Assembly: GCA_037013685.1 (NCBI GenBank)
Contig: CM072884.1
Span: 109,718,048 to 109,782,047 of the forward strand
DNA: 64,000 bases
Origin: Acridotheres tristis
Lineage: Eukaryota > Chordata > Aves > Passeriformes > Sturnidae
Direction: 5' to 3'
Under the pieces are notes generated by a model. It was not told the origin of the DNA. It saw nothing but the letters and a program-made list of their open reading frames with translations, and did not search any database. Both the position numbers and the translations under genes were made by a program. Below are positions 59,990-64,000 of this stretch, piece by piece (position 1 is the first letter of the stretch; every line of letters begins with the position of its first letter).

Positions 59990-61756
59990 GTGATCATCTG
60001 GTAAAAAGGCAGTGGCTGAAGCTCTGCCATGGTAATGGTGAGATTAATTAATAACCATTGCAATAACTGAAGAGGGGTCATTGTGGGTTTAGTCATCACT
60101 AGGAAATTTTAATTAGCCGTGGGATATTTTCTTTCCCAGGGATAAGGTGATGTCTGTGAAGCAGAACCTCCTGCAGGCTGAGATTGGACCATGTGGCTGG
60201 GGAGGTCCCCAGTACCACAGGGAGGATGTGACAGGATGTGAGCCCACAGAAGATGGGTGACCACACAGCCAGATGCAAAGCAGCACATCCAGTTCCCCCC
60301 AAAAGGAGGATAAGGGTGTGTCTGGGTCTTTGTTTGAAGTGTAAAAGCTACAATTGCTGATGGAGAGGACTTTCAGAACAATCTGTAGGCATCTCATCCT
60401 TAACCTACTCTTTGCCCTCTTAATTCCAACAATCTACTCCTCCACTTATTACTGGGGAGGGGAGCAGATAGATGAGATCCATGGCATTTCCTTGTCTGTA
60501 ACCTCAGCTATTTTTACAATAAATACTTTGCATTAGACAGGTCAGATTTATTTTTTGTAACCTCCCTGTTGCATTTGATACCATTTTCTATTAAAGCCTA
60601 TATCTTGCATTATTCCTCCCTTCAAAATTAGTCAAATCCCTGTCATACTCCTGAGGTTAAGCTTCCTGCGTGCCTGAAACAATTTTGTTCACTTTAATAT
60701 CTTCAGCACTTGCCTGTTCTGGATCCTTCTCAGCTCTCATAATTTTTTTTATATCACATTTCTCTTGATGCTGCCTGCACTTCTTTCCATTGGTGTTATT
60801 CACTGTAGGTCACTGCTTTCTGAAGGAAGGATTTTTGGGGTCAGGCTTCCTTTTAACCCTCCCTGAGCTTCAGCAGGTGTTGGTTATTATGGGTGGCACA
60901 TACCAAAAGCTGAGCAGTGACAGGGCCTGTCAGTGCCCAGGGTGCATCAGGTGGCCTTGCCTGGCCCTTGGCATCCAGAGAAATAAATATCTGACCTCAC
61001 ACTCTGCCTGGCAGGGTAAGGAGCCAGGAGCAGCATTTTCTTTAATACCTTCCAGGCCTTTCCACTGAATTTCAATAATCAGAAAGCTGGGGAGAAAACA
61101 GAAACCAGAGCATTACCTGGAGACTTTAATGCTGGTCATTCCCTCTGGACTGTGCTAATTAGGAGAGATTGCATCACCTGTCCCGTTCTACAGACTTCAA
61201 AGGCATTGCATAGTGATAAAATCTGCCCTACAAACAAGCTGCACTCCCTGCTCAGGGCTTGTATAGCCAAATTGTTCTCCTGCACTGGTCCCTGACAGGT
61301 CTCTGAGCCCCCAGCTCAGCTGAGCTGAGAGCAGGGCAGGCACCCACGGGCACACAGACCTCGCTCTGGGCTCTGTGTCACACTCTTGTGTCCTGCCACC
61401 CTTTTTGGGAAGCTGAGGACACAGTAATGTCATCAGGGAGGTGTTTTAGAGGGAAAGGTGCTTCAAGAAGACAGCCTGCAAGCCTTTTCACTCACTATTG
61501 TAGGGGCTCTGGAAATGGGGAGTCACGTTTGCTGTACTGATTCTCTTTGGGAAAAACATGCTCAGGGAAGTGCTGAAAATCTGAGATTATTTCCACTGAG
61601 TAGTCCTAGGCGAGCAAATAACACTGTAGAAAGAGTTTATCAAAGCTCTGCACCACTCAGTTTGAACTCTAAATGCTGTCATCTCACAAAATAAACACCT
61701 GAGCTCATTTCTCTGAAAAGGGCTTGTTTTGCCTTGATACAGTGCTGAAGTAGGGA
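59990..61756. other. No gene recognised
   Basis: Mostly AT-leaning sequence with no recognised gene or repeat. Confidence 0.45.
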
Positions 61757-62012
61757 TCTACAGCTTCTCTGCACAGCCTGTGCCAGTGCCTCATCACCCT
61801 CACAGGGAAGAATTTCTTCCCAACATCTAATCGAACTCTACTCTCTTTCAATTTGAAGCCATTCCTTCCCGTCCTGTCACTCCAGGCTCTTGTAAATACT
61901 CTCTCTCCATCTTTCTTATCAGCTCCATCACGTGCTGGAGAGCTGCAATTAGGTCACCCCAAAGGCTTCTCTTTTCCAGCCTGAACAGCCCCAATTCTCT
62001 CCACGTGGGAGA
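61757..62012 (-). mobile_element. CR1 LINE 3' region fragment
   Basis: The plus strand reads ACAGCTTCTCTGCACAGCCT, GTGCCTCATCACCCTCACAG, GAATTTCTTCCCAACATCTA, CATTCCTTCCCGTCCTGTCA and CAGCCTGAACAGCCCCAATT, which is CR1 in reverse. The very 3' terminus is missing, so the copy is truncated at both ends. Confidence 0.9.
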
Positions 62013-62015
62013 GGC

Positions 62016-62145
62016 CAGAAAGCTGTGGTAACAATAGCCCAGCAGCTAAAGCACACACAGAGACAGGAAAGCTGAGGATGTTGGTAGGGTGAGCCCACTT
62101 GTGCCTGCCAGACACCCCAAAAAGCAGAGAAAACCTCCTTGGCTC
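62016..62145. repeat. 130-bp dispersed repeat, copy 2
   Basis: Second copy of 56980-57109, same orientation, directly after the CR1 fragment. Confidence 0.85.
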
Positions 62146-64000
62146 CATCCTGCTGATCATCTTGGCCTCCCATGGAATCACTCCAAATCAGGAGCAGTGG
62201 CTCTCCTCTGCAGCAGAGCTTCTAATCCTGAGCATGAGGGGAGAGGAGAGCAGGTAATTGTGCTCAGGGGAACAAATCCCTCCCCTGCTCCCAGCCAGGG
62301 CTTTGGCTCTCAAAAATACAGTCTCTCAACACCCCACCCAAGTTTTCACTTATGTTGTGGCTCACGCACAACCAGAGCATTTGGAAATAATTATTCAACT
62401 TCAGTAGGCAGATCCAGGCAGGCTGAGGTGCCCCAAACAGCTCCCTGCTCCTTGCTGTGATGCTCAGGCCTTAGTGCTTTAATTTGGGCTTTGCTGCAGC
62501 TCCTGCTTACACTCACTCACTGTAAGCTCACTGCTTACAGCCAAAGCAATAACCCACCATGGAGGATTTTTGATTCCACAGGGCTGGGACATTAGGCTGA
62601 GTGTGCTGTCTGTCACCTGTCTGCTCCTCCGAGGGAAAAGCTAAAACCCAAGGGAGACAGAGAGAGAGAGACAGAGGTAAATCCTATTATAGTTCCTCAG
62701 GTCTAATCTGCCAAAGCAGAGCAGGAACAATTTTTAATTTTATAAGCACACATTTTTAACCTTATTCAGGGATACTACTCTTTTCCACAATCAAATATTA
62801 GTTTAAACTGTCTTAAGCTTAACACCTTATTACACAAAGCTTCTTAGAAATAGAAATAGCGTAAATAATCTCACACAAAAGAGTGGCAGATCGAAAGGGC
62901 CTGCAAATGCATGGCTAATTCAAATCAACGAGATTTCAGGTGTAAGGTACATACATTTACAAAGCTATTATTCTCCTTCCTCAGAAAATGCTCTTAGTTA
63001 CAATTTTAATCCAGCCAAGGTGTCTCCTGGAGTGGGGGGATCTTTCCCTGGAAGGTGAGATAGAGAATTTTCCCCTGATTTCAGACAGCATAAGGCTAGA
63101 GATCTCCTGCTTCAAACCATGGTGTGACAGGATTTCACCCTAATTTTACATCACTTGCATTCAGCATTTACCCTCTATTTTTTTCCCAGGCTTCTGATAG
63201 GAATTTTCTTTTCTGAAAGGTAATTAAACTGAAACAAAGAGCTGAATCCCTCTGTAAGCTCTACAAGAGATTAGACCACTTCTGTGTATCACTCCAGAGA
63301 TAATAAGAGCTCTGGGAGCCTTTCAGGGAGTAACTTATTGGACATAATGAGCTTCTTACTGGGGCACCTGCCACCAGTGCTGCTTAAGAGTGTCTGTTCC
63401 CAAAGGTCTCTTGAAATTTAACTGTGATTTTTTTTTTCCTAGTCAGCTACTGACTTTATCCCTCAGGGGCATCACTGGAAATGGCTTTCTGAGTCTCACA
63501 CGGTGTTTCATTCTGAGATTGGAGAGTCACCTTTGTCTGTGGGTCTGTGAGACTCCAGTGGTCCAAGCTTTAGCATGAAGAGTGCTCTTGTTGCTTAGCT
63601 GCCCTGAAATGATGGCACTGGAAACACCAAAGGCCCTGCTGTGTGTTATTAGGGGTGCAGAGAGACCAGTTAGGAGAACCAGCTCCAGCACAGGGCTTGT
63701 GCGGGAGTGCTGTGAAAAGGGCAATGATGTGCTCCTGTACCTGGAGACAGAGGTGAAGAGGACCCAAAGCACGTACAGAGAGCAGAAAGAAACTGCTGTA
63801 GGTAGTCTGCAGGGAAGCAGACACCAGGTGAGTCAGCATTCCACCCTTCACAAAGGTGCTGATTTCATTTGCTTTTCTGATGGCACTGCAGGGCTTACAA
63901 AACAGCAGGCTTATTTCAGGCTCCCTAAGCAGCTCTCCCCCACCTCCAGGAAGTGCTTGTGTGTACCCTCAGCATGGCAAAAATCTCTAGGCAGCACAGT
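62146..64000. other. No gene recognised
   Basis: No coding or transposon signal to the end of the window. The 62690-62990 part is AT-rich but keeps several isolated CpGs and has no repeat signature, so it is a candidate conserved noncoding element (see findings). Confidence 0.4.

Overview
The window looks like avian nuclear DNA, most probably from a songbird. CR1 LINE 3' ends occur in both orientations, with the typical GGTTTGGGTTGGAAGGGACC block and ATTCTATGATTC-like ends. There are several solo LTRs of bird endogenous retroviruses and large tetra- and pentanucleotide microsatellites. I see no bacterial, phage or plasmid features, no operons, no CRISPR array, and no rRNA or tRNA that I can support. 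Family assignments come from pattern recognition, not database searches.

Most of the window (about 1-48 kb and 53-64 kb) reads as intergenic or intronic sequence. Open frames there are short, overlap on both strands and resemble no family I know. The exceptions are an old LTR near 1.0-1.6 kb, scattered CR1 pieces, a rearranged retroviral block at 25.1-26.4 kb that holds a broken env fragment antisense to its LTR-like flanks, polypyrimidine/polypurine microsatellites at 24.5 and 28.1 kb, a second solo LTR at 59.2-60.0 kb carrying an expanded GAATA microsatellite, and a 130-bp repeat found at both 57.0 and 62.0 kb.

The most interesting part is an insertion-rich island at 48.2-53.1 kb. At its centre is a single-exon 355-codon frame (50228-51295, + strand). 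It encodes about fifteen tandem 11-residue repeats around a Q-E-L-S-Q-W-E type consensus, then a proline-rich linker and a short basic, cysteine-rich tail. I do not recognise the family. The unbroken 33-bp periodicity, with one indel that is a multiple of three, suggests real coding sequence. Hendecad helices plus a cysteine/arginine tail suggest (inference only) a coiled-coil or membrane-surface protein. CR1 debris and three LTRs surround it, and a CpG-dense patch lies about 1 kb downstream. Apart from this frame I can defend no host protein-coding gene. Some short conserved exons or noncoding elements may be hidden in the plain stretches and would only show up by cross-species alignment.
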